DNA of 64,000 nt, from positions 306,056 to 370,055 of the forward strand of contig NZ_JASJOR010000005.1 of assembly GCF_030068545.1 (NCBI RefSeq), read 5' to 3'. The notes below the pieces were generated by a model. That model searched no databases and had not been told where the DNA came from. It worked only from the letters and a program-made list of their open reading frames with translations. The DNA comes from Xanthocytophaga flava. GTDB lineage: Bacteria > Bacteroidota > Bacteroidia > Cytophagales > 172606-1. Each line of letters starts with the position of its first letter. Position 1 is the stretch's first letter. Positions 18,441 through 28,087 of this stretch are shown in pieces. The translations under genes and the position numbers were made by a program.

Positions 18441-20243
18441 TTATCCTTCTCCTTCAAAGAAATCTCTTACTTTTTGGGCTTTCGATCTACCTACAGCTTC
18501 AGTTAATTCCTCCATTGTAGCTTCCCGAAGTTTTTTGACAGACTTAAATAATGTCAGCAGCTTATTAGCTGTTTCTGGGCCTATACCTGGAATGTCGAAA
18601 AGTTGAGTAGTCATTGTATTCTTACTACGTAAATCCCTATGAAAAGTAATACCAAAGCGGTGAGCCTCATCACGTATGCGTTGAATTAATTTTAATGACT
18701 CTGATTTTTTGTCAATATGAATAGGAATTTCATCACCTGGGAAATAAATCTCCTCCAGTCGTTTGGCTATGCCAATTATTGGAATTTGTCCATAAATCCC
18801 TAACTCTTTTAATGCCTGTGTTGCAGCTCCTAACTGCCCTTTTCCTCCATCTATCACAATTAAAGAAGGGAGAGGTGCATTCTCATTCAATAATCGGGTG
18901 TAACGTCGGGTAACTACCTCATGCATAGTAGCAAAATCATCAGGACCTTCCACCGTTTTGACTTTATAATGACGATAATCTTTTTTAGACGGGACGCCAT
19001 TTTTAAAGCAAACCATTGCAGACACTGGATTAGTACCTTGAAAGTTTGAGTTATCAAAACATTCAATATGAGTAGGTAGTACTTTTAATTGTAAATCCTG
19101 TTGAAGTTTTACTAAGGCTCTTTTTCCTTTTTCTGCCAGAACCTCTCCTTTCTGCTCCTTTTTTTGAGTAAGATCTCTTTTGAAGTATAGTGCATTTTTC
19201 AGAGAAAGATCTACCAGCTTCTTTTTATCTCCAATCTGTGGTATTGTCCAAGATATATGTGGTAACTCGATTTCTAAAGAGGCATTAGTCAGAATTTCTT
19301 TGGATTCACTTTGGTGTTCTTCCCGCAAACCCAGAATGATATGTGAAAGAATTTCAGCTTCGGATTCATCCAGTTTTTTCTGAACAAGCGCATTTTTGGT
19401 ATGTATGATAGAACCGTCTACAATCTGCATATAATTGACATATGCATTCTTGTCATCTGATGCAATTGTGAAAACATCTATGTTTGAAATATTCGGATTA
19501 ACAATCAACGATTTGCTTTGAAAGCCTTCCAATAAAGATAGTTTCTCTTTGTATTCCTGCGCTCTTTCGAAAGCCAGGTCCATTGCTGCTTCCTGCATTT
19601 GGTCCTTAAAGTGTTGTATTGCTGGGTTCAGATGTCCCTTAAGGATATTTTTTACTAGATCTATGTTTTTGTCATATTCCTCTCTGCTTACTAAGCCCTC
19701 GCAGGGTCCTTTGCAATTCCCAATATGATATTCCAGGCAAACCTTGAATTTTTTTGCTTCAATATTTTTCTGAGTTAAATTCAGGTTACAGGTACGTATT
19801 GTATATAGTTTACGTAGGAACTCCAACAGTGTATGCATAGTTTTTACACTTGCATAAGGTCCAAAGTATGTGCCTAACGATCTATCCAGATGACGAGTGG
19901 GTATAAGTTTTGGGAAGGGCTCATTCGTGATACACAAATAAGGATATGTCTTATCATCACGAAGTAATATATTATATTTAGGTTGATATTGTTTGATAAG
20001 ACTGTTTTCAAGCAATAAGGCATCAAACTCCGAATTAACAACCGTAAATTCTAACCGATCAATTTGAGAGACCATTCGGCGGGTCTTCTGATCATGATTG
20101 GCTGACTTGTTGAAATAGCTGGATACCCGATTTTTAAGATTTTTCGCTTTTCCTACATAGATCAATTCATTGTCTATATCAAAGTAACGATAAACCCCTG
20201 GTGTATCTGGTAATTTACTGATTTGTTCTTTCAGGACTGTCAC
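18441..20243 (-). CDS. uvrC: Excinuclease ABC subunit C
   Basis: UvrC makes both incisions in nucleotide excision repair after UvrAB finds damage. The 600-residue product has the GIY-YIG domain (about 12-95; GVYRYFDIDNELIYVGKAKNLKNRV), the Cys-rich segment (CLEYHIGNCKGPCEG) and a UVR region near 200-235. The RNase H-like second nuclease follows (IECFDNSNFQGTNPVSAMVCF; VIDGGKGQL), with C-terminal helix-hairpin-helix motifs (FDIPGIGPETANKLL). The length is normal for the family. A TATCTTTG box on the minus strand at 20332-20339 could be its -7 element. Confidence 0.96.
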   Translation of the reverse strand: MTVLKEQISKLPDTPGVYRYFDIDNELIYVGKAKNLKNRVSSYFNKSANHDQKTRRMVSQIDRLEFTVVNSEFDALLLENSLIKQYQPKYNILLRDDKTYPYLCITNEPFPKLIPTRHLDRSLGTYFGPYASVKTMHTLLEFLRKLYTIRTCNLNLTQKNIEAKKFKVCLEYHIGNCKGPCEGLVSREEYDKNIDLVKNILKGHLNPAIQHFKDQMQEAAMDLAFERAQEYKEKLSLLEGFQSKSLIVNPNISNIDVFTIASDDKNAYVNYMQIVDGSIIHTKNALVQKKLDESEAEILSHIILGLREEHQSESKEILTNASLEIELPHISWTIPQIGDKKKLVDLSLKNALYFKRDLTQKKEQKGEVLAEKGKRALVKLQQDLQLKVLPTHIECFDNSNFQGTNPVSAMVCFKNGVPSKKDYRHYKVKTVEGPDDFATMHEVVTRRYTRLLNENAPLPSLIVIDGGKGQLGAATQALKELGIYGQIPIIGIAKRLEEIYFPGDEIPIHIDKKSESLKLIQRIRDEAHRFGITFHRDLRSKNTMTTQLFDIPGIGPETANKLLTLFKSVKKLREATMEELTEAVGRSKAQKVRDFFEGEG

Positions 20244-20471
20244 TGGGCTGGCAGAATATAAAGGGTGATAGGATTGTAATCTGGTTCACTATGTAAGATT
20301 ACTTAAGTACAACAGAACGTATGAGTTACTACAAAGATAAACACAAAATTTGGAGGCTTTGGTTTATCTGGCAAGTAAAAGCTTGATATGTATATAGTAA
20401 AATATCTAACCATCCTATTTTTATATAGAGATTGGCTCTAACTTCTAGAGGGTTTACAAGATATATTACTC

Positions 20472-20717
20472 TTGCATAGAATTCACAACGTAAATCTGTC
20501 TTGTGCATAGTTCTATTCATGCAAAAGTTTTGCGTTGAATTCTGATCAGATTTTATTTTTGCGGTGAATAATGCACAAGGAAAAAAATGATCGGAGTTCT
20601 GGTCAAGATGAAAAATGAGCGGAGTTGTGTGCAAAAGCAAAAGTGTTGTGAATGCTATGCAATTTCTCCACTAATCAGTAATGCTGTTATGTCTTTACTA
20701 AAAAAACATTTGCATAG
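20472..20717. repeat. Cluster of TTGCATAG-type octamers
   Basis: TTGCATAG occurs at 20472-20479 and 20710-20717, GTGCATAG at 20503-20510, and the inverse CTATGCAA at 20655-20662. Adjacent EcoRI-like GAATTC words follow two of the elements in opposite orientation. The spacing is irregular. It may be a set of binding sites or a decayed element. Confidence 0.4.
20583..20626 (+). repeat. 16-bp near-perfect direct repeat, period 28
   Basis: The words at 20583-20598 and 20611-20626 share 15 of 16 bases (AAAAATGAtCGGAGTT and AAAAATGAgCGGAGTT). No coding frame explains them. Confidence 0.45.
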
Positions 20718-20744
20718 AACTGTGCACAGAGAATAAGTCTGCTT

Positions 20745-20779
20745 AAAAAAAGACTCATCCTTGGATTAATGGATGAGTC
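20745..20779 (-). terminator. Rho-independent terminator of the class A PBP gene
   Basis: A 9-bp stem (20752-20760 and 20771-20779) is followed on the minus strand by a run of seven T (20745-20751 read in reverse). It lies 35 bases past the minus-strand stop at 20814. Confidence 0.85.
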
Positions 20780-20813
20780 ATGTATCAGAAATCAGTATAT
20801 AATCATTTGTTCG

Positions 20814-23117
20814 TTATTCAAACCCTTCATTTTCAAGGTCCTTTGCAGAAGGCGCCTGATAGGTTTTGTCTTTTGTCGAGTCAGTAGCAGACGTAATCTG
20901 ATAGGCTGAACAGTCTAATGTTACAGAAAGTGTGGCTGGTTTCTTAAACTTACCCGGTTTAAAATCAAGCTGAGGATCATTCACAACTTTTTCCATATAC
21001 ATACCCCATAACGGCAGGGACATTTTTCCTCCTTCTCCTGTGCGGTCTCTAAAGTGTATACTTCTATCATCTCCTCCAATCCAGATACCTGTTGCCAGAT
21101 TCGGCATAACTCCCATAAACCAACCATCTGAGTGATTCTGAGTAGTACCTGTTTTTGCACCTATTTCCGGATAGTCTTTCCATATTTTATACCGATGCAG
21201 CCCCTGTGCTGTTCCCCCTCTTTCCTGTACAGCGCCCTGAAGCATATAGGTCATCAGATAGGCCGTTTCTTCACTCAAAACTTCTACATTACGTGGCACA
21301 GGTTCCCATATAACATTGCCGTTCTTATCTTCAATGCGGGTAATGTATTTGGGTTCATTCCAAATGCCACTATTTACAAATGTTGAATACACACCTAATA
21401 ATTCGTAGATAGATACATCTTGAGTTCCTAAGGCAATAGAAGGAACTGCTTCCAATGGACTAGTGATACCCAGTCGTTTGGCATAGTCAACTACTTTTTG
21501 AGGCCCCAAATTTTTTACCAGATACGCAGAAATAGTATTAACAGAACGTCCCATTGCCTGGCGAAGAGTAAACTGTCGGCCACTGGGAGGACCATCCGAG
21601 TTATTGGGTGTCCAGGGTTTACCTCCTACATCTTCTGCAAATGTGATTGGAGCATCAACTACTGTGTAGCAGGGTGTGTATCCATTGTCAAGTGCCGTTG
21701 CGTAGACAATAGGCTTAAAAGATGAACCTGGCTGACGACGACCTTGTTTAACGTGATCATACTGAAAATATTTAAAATCCAATCCACCAACCCATGCTTT
21801 AATTTCTCCGGTTGCTGGCACCATTGACAGTAATCCTGTTTGCAGAAATCGCTTATAGTATCGGATAGAGTCCAGCGGGCTCATAACTGTGTCCTTTTCG
21901 CCCTGCCAGCTGAAGATTCGCATAGGAACAGGCTTATTCATCTCCTGCCATATTTCGTCTGTGTCGATGCCTGCCTGCTGCAATTCTCTATAGTGGGGAG
22001 TTCCCTTTGCTGCATTCTCAATAAAGTTTGCTATTTCCTTACGATTCTCGTCAACCCAGGGATTTTTGCCTTTCCAATGTGCATTAAATTTGACCTGTAA
22101 TTGTTTCATCCATTGGGCTACTGCTTCTTCTGCATGAGCCTGCATACGGGAGTCAATCGTTGTATATATTTTAAGTCCATCTCTATAAATATCATACCCA
22201 TTTTCACGACACCATCTTTGTAGCTCTCGTTGTAGTACTGATCGAAAATATGTTGCCAGCCCCTTACTATGATTTTCAACTGTATAGTTTTCAATCATCT
22301 TTTCAATAGGCTGCTCCTTATATTTTTCGTAATCAACTTCTGTCAGGTAACTATACTTAACCATCTGCTGCATTACAGTATTCCGACGTATTTTAGCACG
22401 ATCCGGATTACGTTTGGGATTATAGGCAGTGGTTGATTTTAATAGTCCTACCAGTACAGCAGATTCTGGGATTGTCAATTCAGCAGGCTTTTTACGAAAG
22501 AATGTTTGTGCAGCCGTTTTGATACCATAGGCATTACTACCAAAATCAACGGTATTCAGATACATAGTAATGATTTCCCGTTTGGTATAACTGCGCTCTA
22601 TTTTAATTGCAGTCATCCATTCTTTTGTTTTAATAATCAACAACCGAAGAGGACGCACTGAATACAAACTTCCCTCACTTCCTTCTCCACGAGTTTTATA
22701 CAGGTTTTTGGCTAACTGTTGTGAGATTGTACTGGAGCCTCTTGGATCTAAGGATATAAAAGAACTAATAATCGCAAAGGTGCCTTTAAAGTCGATACCG
22801 GAATGACGTTCAAAACGTACATCCTCTGTAGCTACAAGTGCATTAATCAGATTAGGTGAGATATCTTCATATTCGATAGGAGATCGATTAGATACAAAAT
22901 ATTTCCCCAGTAAGATTCCATCTGCTGAGTATACTTCAGAAGCGAGTTCATTTTTAGGGTTCTCGAGTGTTTTTAAGTCCGGCATAGGACCAAACATCCC
23001 AAACAGGTCAACTGAGACTGCAAAGATGTAAAATAAAAGCAAAGCCCAGAATGCAACAAAACTTATCCATACAATACGGATAAACAGGCGGTATGTACCA
23101 CGTTCAAAAACAATCAT
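20814..23117 (-). CDS. Class A penicillin-binding protein (PBP1A type)
   Basis: This bifunctional peptidoglycan synthase has an N-terminal membrane anchor (about 13-35). The GT51 transglycosylase domain follows (about 65-240), with catalytic ATEDVRFERHSGID and RGSSTISQQLAKNLY. The transpeptidase domain (about 400-680) has the SxxK nucleophile in PGSSFKPI (Ser about 462), SVN and KTGTT (about 653). The 767-residue length fits PBP1A of Bacteroidota. It acts at the periplasmic face of the inner membrane. The next minus-strand gene upstream is sprE/porW. Confidence 0.93.
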   Translation of the reverse strand: MIVFERGTYRLFIRIVWISFVAFWALLLFYIFAVSVDLFGMFGPMPDLKTLENPKNELASEVYSADGILLGKYFVSNRSPIEYEDISPNLINALVATEDVRFERHSGIDFKGTFAIISSFISLDPRGSSTISQQLAKNLYKTRGEGSEGSLYSVRPLRLLIIKTKEWMTAIKIERSYTKREIITMYLNTVDFGSNAYGIKTAAQTFFRKKPAELTIPESAVLVGLLKSTTAYNPKRNPDRAKIRRNTVMQQMVKYSYLTEVDYEKYKEQPIEKMIENYTVENHSKGLATYFRSVLQRELQRWCRENGYDIYRDGLKIYTTIDSRMQAHAEEAVAQWMKQLQVKFNAHWKGKNPWVDENRKEIANFIENAAKGTPHYRELQQAGIDTDEIWQEMNKPVPMRIFSWQGEKDTVMSPLDSIRYYKRFLQTGLLSMVPATGEIKAWVGGLDFKYFQYDHVKQGRRQPGSSFKPIVYATALDNGYTPCYTVVDAPITFAEDVGGKPWTPNNSDGPPSGRQFTLRQAMGRSVNTISAYLVKNLGPQKVVDYAKRLGITSPLEAVPSIALGTQDVSIYELLGVYSTFVNSGIWNEPKYITRIEDKNGNVIWEPVPRNVEVLSEETAYLMTYMLQGAVQERGGTAQGLHRYKIWKDYPEIGAKTGTTQNHSDGWFMGVMPNLATGIWIGGDDRSIHFRDRTGEGGKMSLPLWGMYMEKVVNDPQLDFKPGKFKKPATLSVTLDCSAYQITSATDSTKDKTYQAPSAKDLENEGFE

Positions 23118-23190
23118 GCTTGATTTGACTGATGTTGGTTTGTAAATGTAAAGGTACGTAAATTTTGATGATGGTTATACGAGTGATCTA

Positions 23191-23223
23191 TTTCTGATAG
23201 AGAATCAGCTACTCTATCAGAAA
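23191..23223 (-). terminator. Hairpin downstream of sprE/porW
   Basis: A perfect 12-bp inverted repeat (23191-23202 and 23212-23223) with a 9-nt loop lies 40 bases past the sprE stop. No long T run follows, so termination is plausible but not certain. Confidence 0.6.
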
Positions 23224-23262
23224 TAGAAAATATGTGTACCTGGAGATGGGAGTATGTAAAAT

Positions 23263-25485
23263 CTATTTATTGCCAGAACTTTTACCCATTTCGTCAGTTT
23301 TCAGAAGTAGATTCTGGACATAGGGCAATAATTTGCTTTGTGGGTACGCTGCAACAAAGTCCTGAAGTGCTTTCCGATAGGCTTCTAATCCCTGAGTTTT
23401 ACCAACAATCTTAATCTGTAAAACTTTGAATCGTTGCTCATTTAGTGTGCCTGCATATTGTTGCAATCCACTTTGTACCAACTGATCGGCTTCTGCAAAG
23501 TTTTGTGCTTCATACAATTGATAGGCTTCCTGAAATGCTCTGTCTGCCTGTATATCGGCCAGATTCTCATCTCGGGTATAGTTAGGATTGCTTACCAGTT
23601 TGGCATACAGTGTAGTAGGATATTGAGTGAGCAATCGGTTCTTGACAGTATTTTGTTGTTCATCACCTAATTCCTGATATATCAGAAACATGGCATACAA
23701 AACCTCAGCTGCATGTTCTGTCGATGGGAATCTTTCCAATAGTGTTTCATAATCCTTAATTGCATTTTTTTTCTCCAATAACTCTTTATCAAGGATCTTA
23801 CCTAGTTCGTAATAAGCCTCTTCTATTTTCTCATTGGATTTTTCAATATCTTCAGGGGCCATCGGCAGTTTAGCCAGCATATTCTTCTTCTGTTCTTCTC
23901 TGGATGGTTTCTTTGGTTTTTCTGTAACAACAGGTTGAGAATCATTTGAATCCTGCGTTGGCTGGTCTTCTGCAATAGTTGCATCCTTCTGACCTCTTCG
24001 CCAGTTATCTTCCAGCTTTCGGTTACCCCATTTCCGTATAAAAGATGTTCTTCCCTGAGCAACAGCTGTTGGATTACTGAAATACCAGTTTACATCATTG
24101 GTATTGTTTACAGATTGTTTCTCAATATCCAGATTGTCAAATATAGCTCCTACTTCTCTCGCTATTTCTGAATTCTTCTTATCTTCTGCTTCCTGCTCTT
24201 GCTTTTCCTGCTTGTCAATAACTTCGTCAAAGAACTTACTACGGGTAGCGTCATCCATTTTCACAATACGCTGCAAACTATCTTCAGTCTGAATAATAGT
24301 ATAATGCCTTACAAAATCGTCAAGCACTTTGTGGCGTTTAGTAATAACATCATAATCAGGAGTGCTTTTGGGTAGACCTGCATTGAATGTACTATCATAA
24401 TAGTTCTTGGCGGCCTGATAGTTTTGCTGTTTCTCATAGTAAATCTCAGCCAGTTTCAGAAAGGCAAGGGCTTTTTGGCGATTATCTGTACCCTTCGCCT
24501 GTGAGGATTGACTAAAATAGTCAATAGCTTTATCCAGTCTGTCTTTCCGGTATTCATACATTCCGATTGCATAGAGTATACGACCCTGGTATTCTTTATT
24601 TTTTTCATCATGAAGCAATCTGTTAAACTGCTTCAATAATTTTCTTTCGTCTTTTCCCGCATACATCTGGATCATTTGTAGCTGGGCTTGTAAGGCCAGT
24701 TCGTAAGACGCATTACTCTTCATCACTCTTTCAAAGTTTGCATAAGCATCTTTTGGCCGATTGTTACGCTGATACAGCTGCCCAATAATATAATACATCC
24801 TGGCACGTCTTTCACCAGCACGCATACGTTTTACTGTTTGCTTCAAGACTGCCAGAGTCTGGTCATATTCCTGACGCACCTGATGATAGGATGCTCTGGC
24901 TTCATAAAAATCAACCAGGTCATGTTTAGATAATTTATCCTTACGAAGACGGTTAATAACGGCTGAGGCATAGTCATAGTTTTTTAGTTCTGTAAAGGAA
25001 CGTAGAAGTCCTATCATTGCCCGTTGACGCAGTGCGTCATCTTTGCTCTCACTATTTACATATTTGTAAGTCTGTATCGCATTTTCAAAATCTGCCTGAA
25101 GGAATCTGGCGCGTGCCAGTTGAAAATAGCAATCATCCAGCCAATTACTGTTTTTATGGTATTGCACAGGAAGAGAAGCTTTCTCTATAGCATAGGTTGT
25201 CTGTGTTTTTACAGTCCCAGCGCGTACAGTATCATGAGCGATTAATACAGCCAGCATTTCATTGTAATCATCTTTTCTTGTACTGAATAATACTTTTTCG
25301 GCTTCAGTAAGTCTTTCATTTGCAAGAAAATATGCATTATAATGAGAGTTTAGGTCATGGTAGGCTACACTAACAGGACCCTTACTATATTGAGAACAGG
25401 CTGAGAATATTATACTTCCCAAAAGGCAAATAGATAATGGATAGATAACCCTCTGGCATTTGAACAGAGAATATGCAAGCTGCAT
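23263..25485 (-). CDS. sprE: T9SS/gliding TPR lipoprotein SprE (PorW)
   Basis: SprE/PorW is a periplasmic TPR lipoprotein needed for type IX secretion and surface movement of adhesins. I place the start at the ATG at 25485. This gives 740 residues and a normal lipoprotein signal (lipobox FSAC); the ATG at 25566 adds 27 residues in front of it. TPR-type helices fill about 60-390 (WLDDCYFQLARARFLQADFENAIQTY). The family-specific WYFSNPTAVAQGRTSFIRKWGNR lies near residue 465, before a charged linker and a second helical half. Identification rests on this central motif and the opening YHDLNSHYNAYFLANERL. Confidence 0.82.
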   Translation of the reverse strand: MQLAYSLFKCQRVIYPLSICLLGSIIFSACSQYSKGPVSVAYHDLNSHYNAYFLANERLTEAEKVLFSTRKDDYNEMLAVLIAHDTVRAGTVKTQTTYAIEKASLPVQYHKNSNWLDDCYFQLARARFLQADFENAIQTYKYVNSESKDDALRQRAMIGLLRSFTELKNYDYASAVINRLRKDKLSKHDLVDFYEARASYHQVRQEYDQTLAVLKQTVKRMRAGERRARMYYIIGQLYQRNNRPKDAYANFERVMKSNASYELALQAQLQMIQMYAGKDERKLLKQFNRLLHDEKNKEYQGRILYAIGMYEYRKDRLDKAIDYFSQSSQAKGTDNRQKALAFLKLAEIYYEKQQNYQAAKNYYDSTFNAGLPKSTPDYDVITKRHKVLDDFVRHYTIIQTEDSLQRIVKMDDATRSKFFDEVIDKQEKQEQEAEDKKNSEIAREVGAIFDNLDIEKQSVNNTNDVNWYFSNPTAVAQGRTSFIRKWGNRKLEDNWRRGQKDATIAEDQPTQDSNDSQPVVTEKPKKPSREEQKKNMLAKLPMAPEDIEKSNEKIEEAYYELGKILDKELLEKKNAIKDYETLLERFPSTEHAAEVLYAMFLIYQELGDEQQNTVKNRLLTQYPTTLYAKLVSNPNYTRDENLADIQADRAFQEAYQLYEAQNFAEADQLVQSGLQQYAGTLNEQRFKVLQIKIVGKTQGLEAYRKALQDFVAAYPQSKLLPYVQNLLLKTDEMGKSSGNK

Positions 25486-25985
25486 GCTGATAGGTTGAAA
25501 CCGTTGGCAGAGAATACGACTCTGCTGAAATAGAGATACACAATATTGTGAAAAGAGGAGGCGCAACTTTATCGAGGTATTAATATTTTTGAAATGATTT
25601 CTGATAAGTTCTTACTTTAATGTAACTCTTCAACTCTATTTTCGTTTACAAAAAGAAAAATAGGAAAGTATTGCTGAAGAAATGGATAATACTAATTTTG
25701 GTTGATCCTATACAATTTCAGCCTTATATCACGTTTAGTAATGGTTGTAAAAGTAGTGAGTAATCTATAGTAATTCATAAGATTATTACGTTCATTTTAT
25801 AGAATTGGTTGGGTTAGTAAAATCAACGCTAACATTATCAAACACAAAACTTCACATATATAACTACAATTTTACATTTAATCAGCGTTTCCTTTTTGTG
25901 TTTATGAGTAACTTCTAAAACAAATAGCATAAAGTTATGCTTTGTTTCAAACTCTGAACTGAAAACAGGAAACGATCTCCATACG
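25486..25985. promoter_or_regulatory. Divergent intergenic region between sprE and the M23 peptidase gene
   Basis: About 500 AT-rich bases lie between divergent genes. I see no RNA gene or strong repeat. Promoters for both genes are expected here but could not be pinned down. Confidence 0.3.
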
Positions 25986-26861
25986 ATGAAGGCAAATAGT
26001 ACATTATGGACACGTCTAACTGAACGATATTTATTAGTTATCAGAAATGAAGATAACTTTGCTGAAAAGACTTCTTTCAACTTTACATATGCCAAGTTAC
26101 TTGTTATAACAACGGCAAGTCTGATCGTTTTATTTTTAGCAAGTATTTTTGTTTCCAACTTTTTAGTAACCAAATGGTTGAATCCTCCCACAAAAGAAGC
26201 TCAGACAACCCGACGTCTGATCGAACTTTCTGCTACTGTTGATTCTCTTCAAAATGCCATTATGGCGCGTGACGAATATCTGTTACGTATACAAAAAACT
26301 ATTCAGGGTGATAATGAATTTTTGAAAGCTGGTAGTCAGGACACATCTGATGTGAGTACTAAAAAAACAAAACCTCCTGTAAAACCTGCCGATTTGAAAG
26401 CTACAAATCCGGTAGACGCCGAATTTAGAAATGAGTTTGAGAGTGCAAGTAAAGCGCAGACTGCTGCAGAGACAGGAAGTGTCAACACAGACATGTTTTT
26501 ATTTTCTCCGTTAAGAGGAGCTATTATTTCGGATAAATTTAATCCGAAAAATAATCACTGGGGAGTAGATCTGGTTTCCAAAAAAGGAGAGCCTATTCAC
26601 GCTGTATTAAATGGAACTGTGATTCTGGCATCCTGGACTCAGGATAGTGGAAATATTATTGCCATTCAACATTCTAATCAACTGATTTCTATCTATAAAC
26701 ATAATTCATCTTTACTTAAAAAGGTAGGAGATTTTGTGAAAGCCGGAGAATCTGTTGCTATACTTGGTAATAGTGGAGAACTTACCTCCGGACCTCATTT
26801 GCATTTTGAACTGTGGAGTAAGGGAAATCCTGTGAATCCAGAAGATTTCATTGCATTCTAA
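25986..26861 (+). CDS. M23 family (LytM-type) metallopeptidase, membrane anchored
   Basis: This is a zinc endopeptidase or cell-wall factor acting in the periplasm. The 291-residue product has one N-terminal membrane helix (about 36-60), then a coiled-coil-like segment (TTRRLIELSATVDSLQNAIMAR) and a low-complexity linker. The M23 domain (about 170-290) keeps the metal ligands: NHWGVDL (H..D) and GPHLHFEL (HxH). The gene directly precedes a bactofilin gene, a pairing seen in many bacteria where the two proteins shape the wall together. Confidence 0.9.
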   Translation: MKANSTLWTRLTERYLLVIRNEDNFAEKTSFNFTYAKLLVITTASLIVLFLASIFVSNFLVTKWLNPPTKEAQTTRRLIELSATVDSLQNAIMARDEYLLRIQKTIQGDNEFLKAGSQDTSDVSTKKTKPPVKPADLKATNPVDAEFRNEFESASKAQTAAETGSVNTDMFLFSPLRGAIISDKFNPKNNHWGVDLVSKKGEPIHAVLNGTVILASWTQDSGNIIAIQHSNQLISIYKHNSSLLKKVGDFVKAGESVAILGNSGELTSGPHLHFELWSKGNPVNPEDFIAF

Positions 26862-26899
26862 TGTCAGATCAATATGTAACCAATTACCTCAAACTAATT

Positions 26900-26938
26900 A
26901 TCATGATAGCTATATAAACAAATGGTATCTATCATGAT
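26900..26938. repeat. Hairpin between the M23 peptidase and bactofilin genes
   Basis: A perfect 10-bp inverted repeat (26900-26909 and 26929-26938) with a 19-nt loop lies between the two genes. It could be a weak terminator or an operator. Confidence 0.4.
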
Positions 26939-26982
26939 CACAAATACTTTTATTCCAAACGTTTAACTTAACCAGTACATTT

Positions 26983-27417
26983 ATGTTTAATCGAAACCGC
27001 GATACACAAGACTCTATTGAGCTTTCCAATGCGAGCACTCAGATCATGAAAGGTACAACCATAGAAGGAAATATTGATACCTATGGTAATTTACGAATTG
27101 AAGGGAAAGTTATAGGCAATATTAAATCGAAAACCAAGGTGGCTTTGGGGGAATCTTCTTATATTGAAGGTAATATCATCGCACAAAATGCCGAGATTGC
27201 TGGTGAAGTAAAAGGGACAGTGGAGATTTCAGATATTCTATCTTTAAAATCGACTGCCAATATTGTTGGCGATATTATTACTGGAAAACTGATTGTAGAG
27301 GCTGGCGCTGTATGGAATGGAACCATTAAAATGGGGACTGCCTCTGCCAATACCAACAACCGAATTGGAGAAACCTTAAATGAAAAACTCAACGAACAAA
27401 AAGAGCCCCTTAAGTGA
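26983..27417 (+). CDS. Bactofilin (polymer-forming cytoskeletal protein)
   Basis: Bactofilins polymerise into membrane-associated filaments that place wall enzymes. The 144-residue product contains the beta-helix domain at about 18-118, with the repeating Gly/Ile pattern (TTIEGNIDTYGNLRIEGKVIGNI, YIEGNIIAQNAEIAGEVKG, GDIITGKLIVEAGAVWNGTI). Short disordered tails flank it. Its 3' end overlaps the next gene, an atpZ-like frame, by 38 bases in another frame. This suggests translational coupling of the two. Confidence 0.9.
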   Translation: MFNRNRDTQDSIELSNASTQIMKGTTIEGNIDTYGNLRIEGKVIGNIKSKTKVALGESSYIEGNIIAQNAEIAGEVKGTVEISDILSLKSTANIVGDIITGKLIVEAGAVWNGTIKMGTASANTNNRIGETLNEKLNEQKEPLK

Positions 27418-27598
27418 TTATGCCAAATATTCCGGCCTGGCTTTCCAGATGATGGCTACCATTGCGCTTGGCGTATGGGGTGGCACGAAACTGGATCAAT
27501 GGACAGGCTGGAAATTTCCGGTTTTTACCGTAATTTTGCCAATGATTGGAATTGTAGGGTCTATTATACTATTAATTCGGAGTTTGCCTAAGCAATAA
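27380..27598 (+). CDS. AtpZ/AtpI-like small membrane protein
   Basis: The 72-residue product has two membrane helices (about 19-38 and 46-67) and the family-type segments YSGLAFQMMATIALGVWGGTKLDQ and FPVFTVILPMIGIVGSIILL. AtpZ/AtpI proteins are encoded ahead of F-type ATP synthase genes and help assemble the c-ring or handle Mg2+/Ca2+. The start at 27380 lies inside the bactofilin gene. The atp genes downstream support the call. Confidence 0.82.
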   Translation: MKNSTNKKSPLSDYAKYSGLAFQMMATIALGVWGGTKLDQWTGWKFPVFTVILPMIGIVGSIILLIRSLPKQ

Positions 27599-27704
27599 TC
27601 TTCGCTCGCAAATAGGTGTAGAAGAAAAGGATTTGATAGCTATAATATAGATTCTACACTATTCTAACTAATATTTTCCTGTTTGTTCGCTTTATTTTGA
27701 GTGT

Positions 27705-28064
27705 ATGCTTCGTTTTTTACTGTTTAGTGTAGTAGTGGCTGTCCTTTGTTTTTTGTTACAATCATTTTTACCTACCTGGGTAGATCCTTCTATTTGGCTT
27801 ATTGTGGGTTTTCTATTTATCCTTTCTTTTGCTGGACATGCCTATATCCAATGGCGGCTGAAGGTAGATGCAGAAAATATGACAACTCCCTATTTCTTAA
27901 TGTCAGGCGTACGTCTGTTGGGGAGCCTCATATTTATTATCTTTTTTATAAAAAACAGCACTTCTAGTATTTTTACCTTTGTACTTAATTTTTTTCTCAT
28001 TTATTTCTTGTATGTAGGTTTTGAAATCTATTGGTTAGTCACTAACTTGCGGCGCAATTTTTAA
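27705..28064 (+). CDS. AtpI-like four-helix membrane protein
   Basis: The 119-residue product is almost wholly hydrophobic, with four predicted helices (about 3-20, 28-48, 66-84 and 90-110). Only its shape and its place right before atpB suggest an ATP synthase subunit I-like assembly role; the sequence itself is not diagnostic. It ends 23 bases before atpB, so the two are almost certainly co-transcribed. Confidence 0.65.
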   Translation: MLRFLLFSVVVAVLCFLLQSFLPTWVDPSIWLIVGFLFILSFAGHAYIQWRLKVDAENMTTPYFLMSGVRLLGSLIFIIFFIKNSTSSIFTFVLNFFLIYFLYVGFEIYWLVTNLRRNF

Positions 28065-28087
28065 AAGCCTTAGTTTCCGACGATCAT

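Larger units (their letters stand above)
20244..20813. other. Repeat-rich intergenic region between uvrC and the PBP gene
   Basis: About 570 bases hold no convincing gene. A 103-codon minus-strand reading frame here has no recognisable features. The region contains clustered short repeats (TTGCATAG-type words and a 16-bp direct repeat), described separately, and the terminator of the penicillin-binding protein gene. Confidence 0.4.

Noticed and set aside
20329..20640. 103-codon minus-strand reading frame
   Set aside because: No family features and irregular composition; it sits in a repeat-rich intergenic region.
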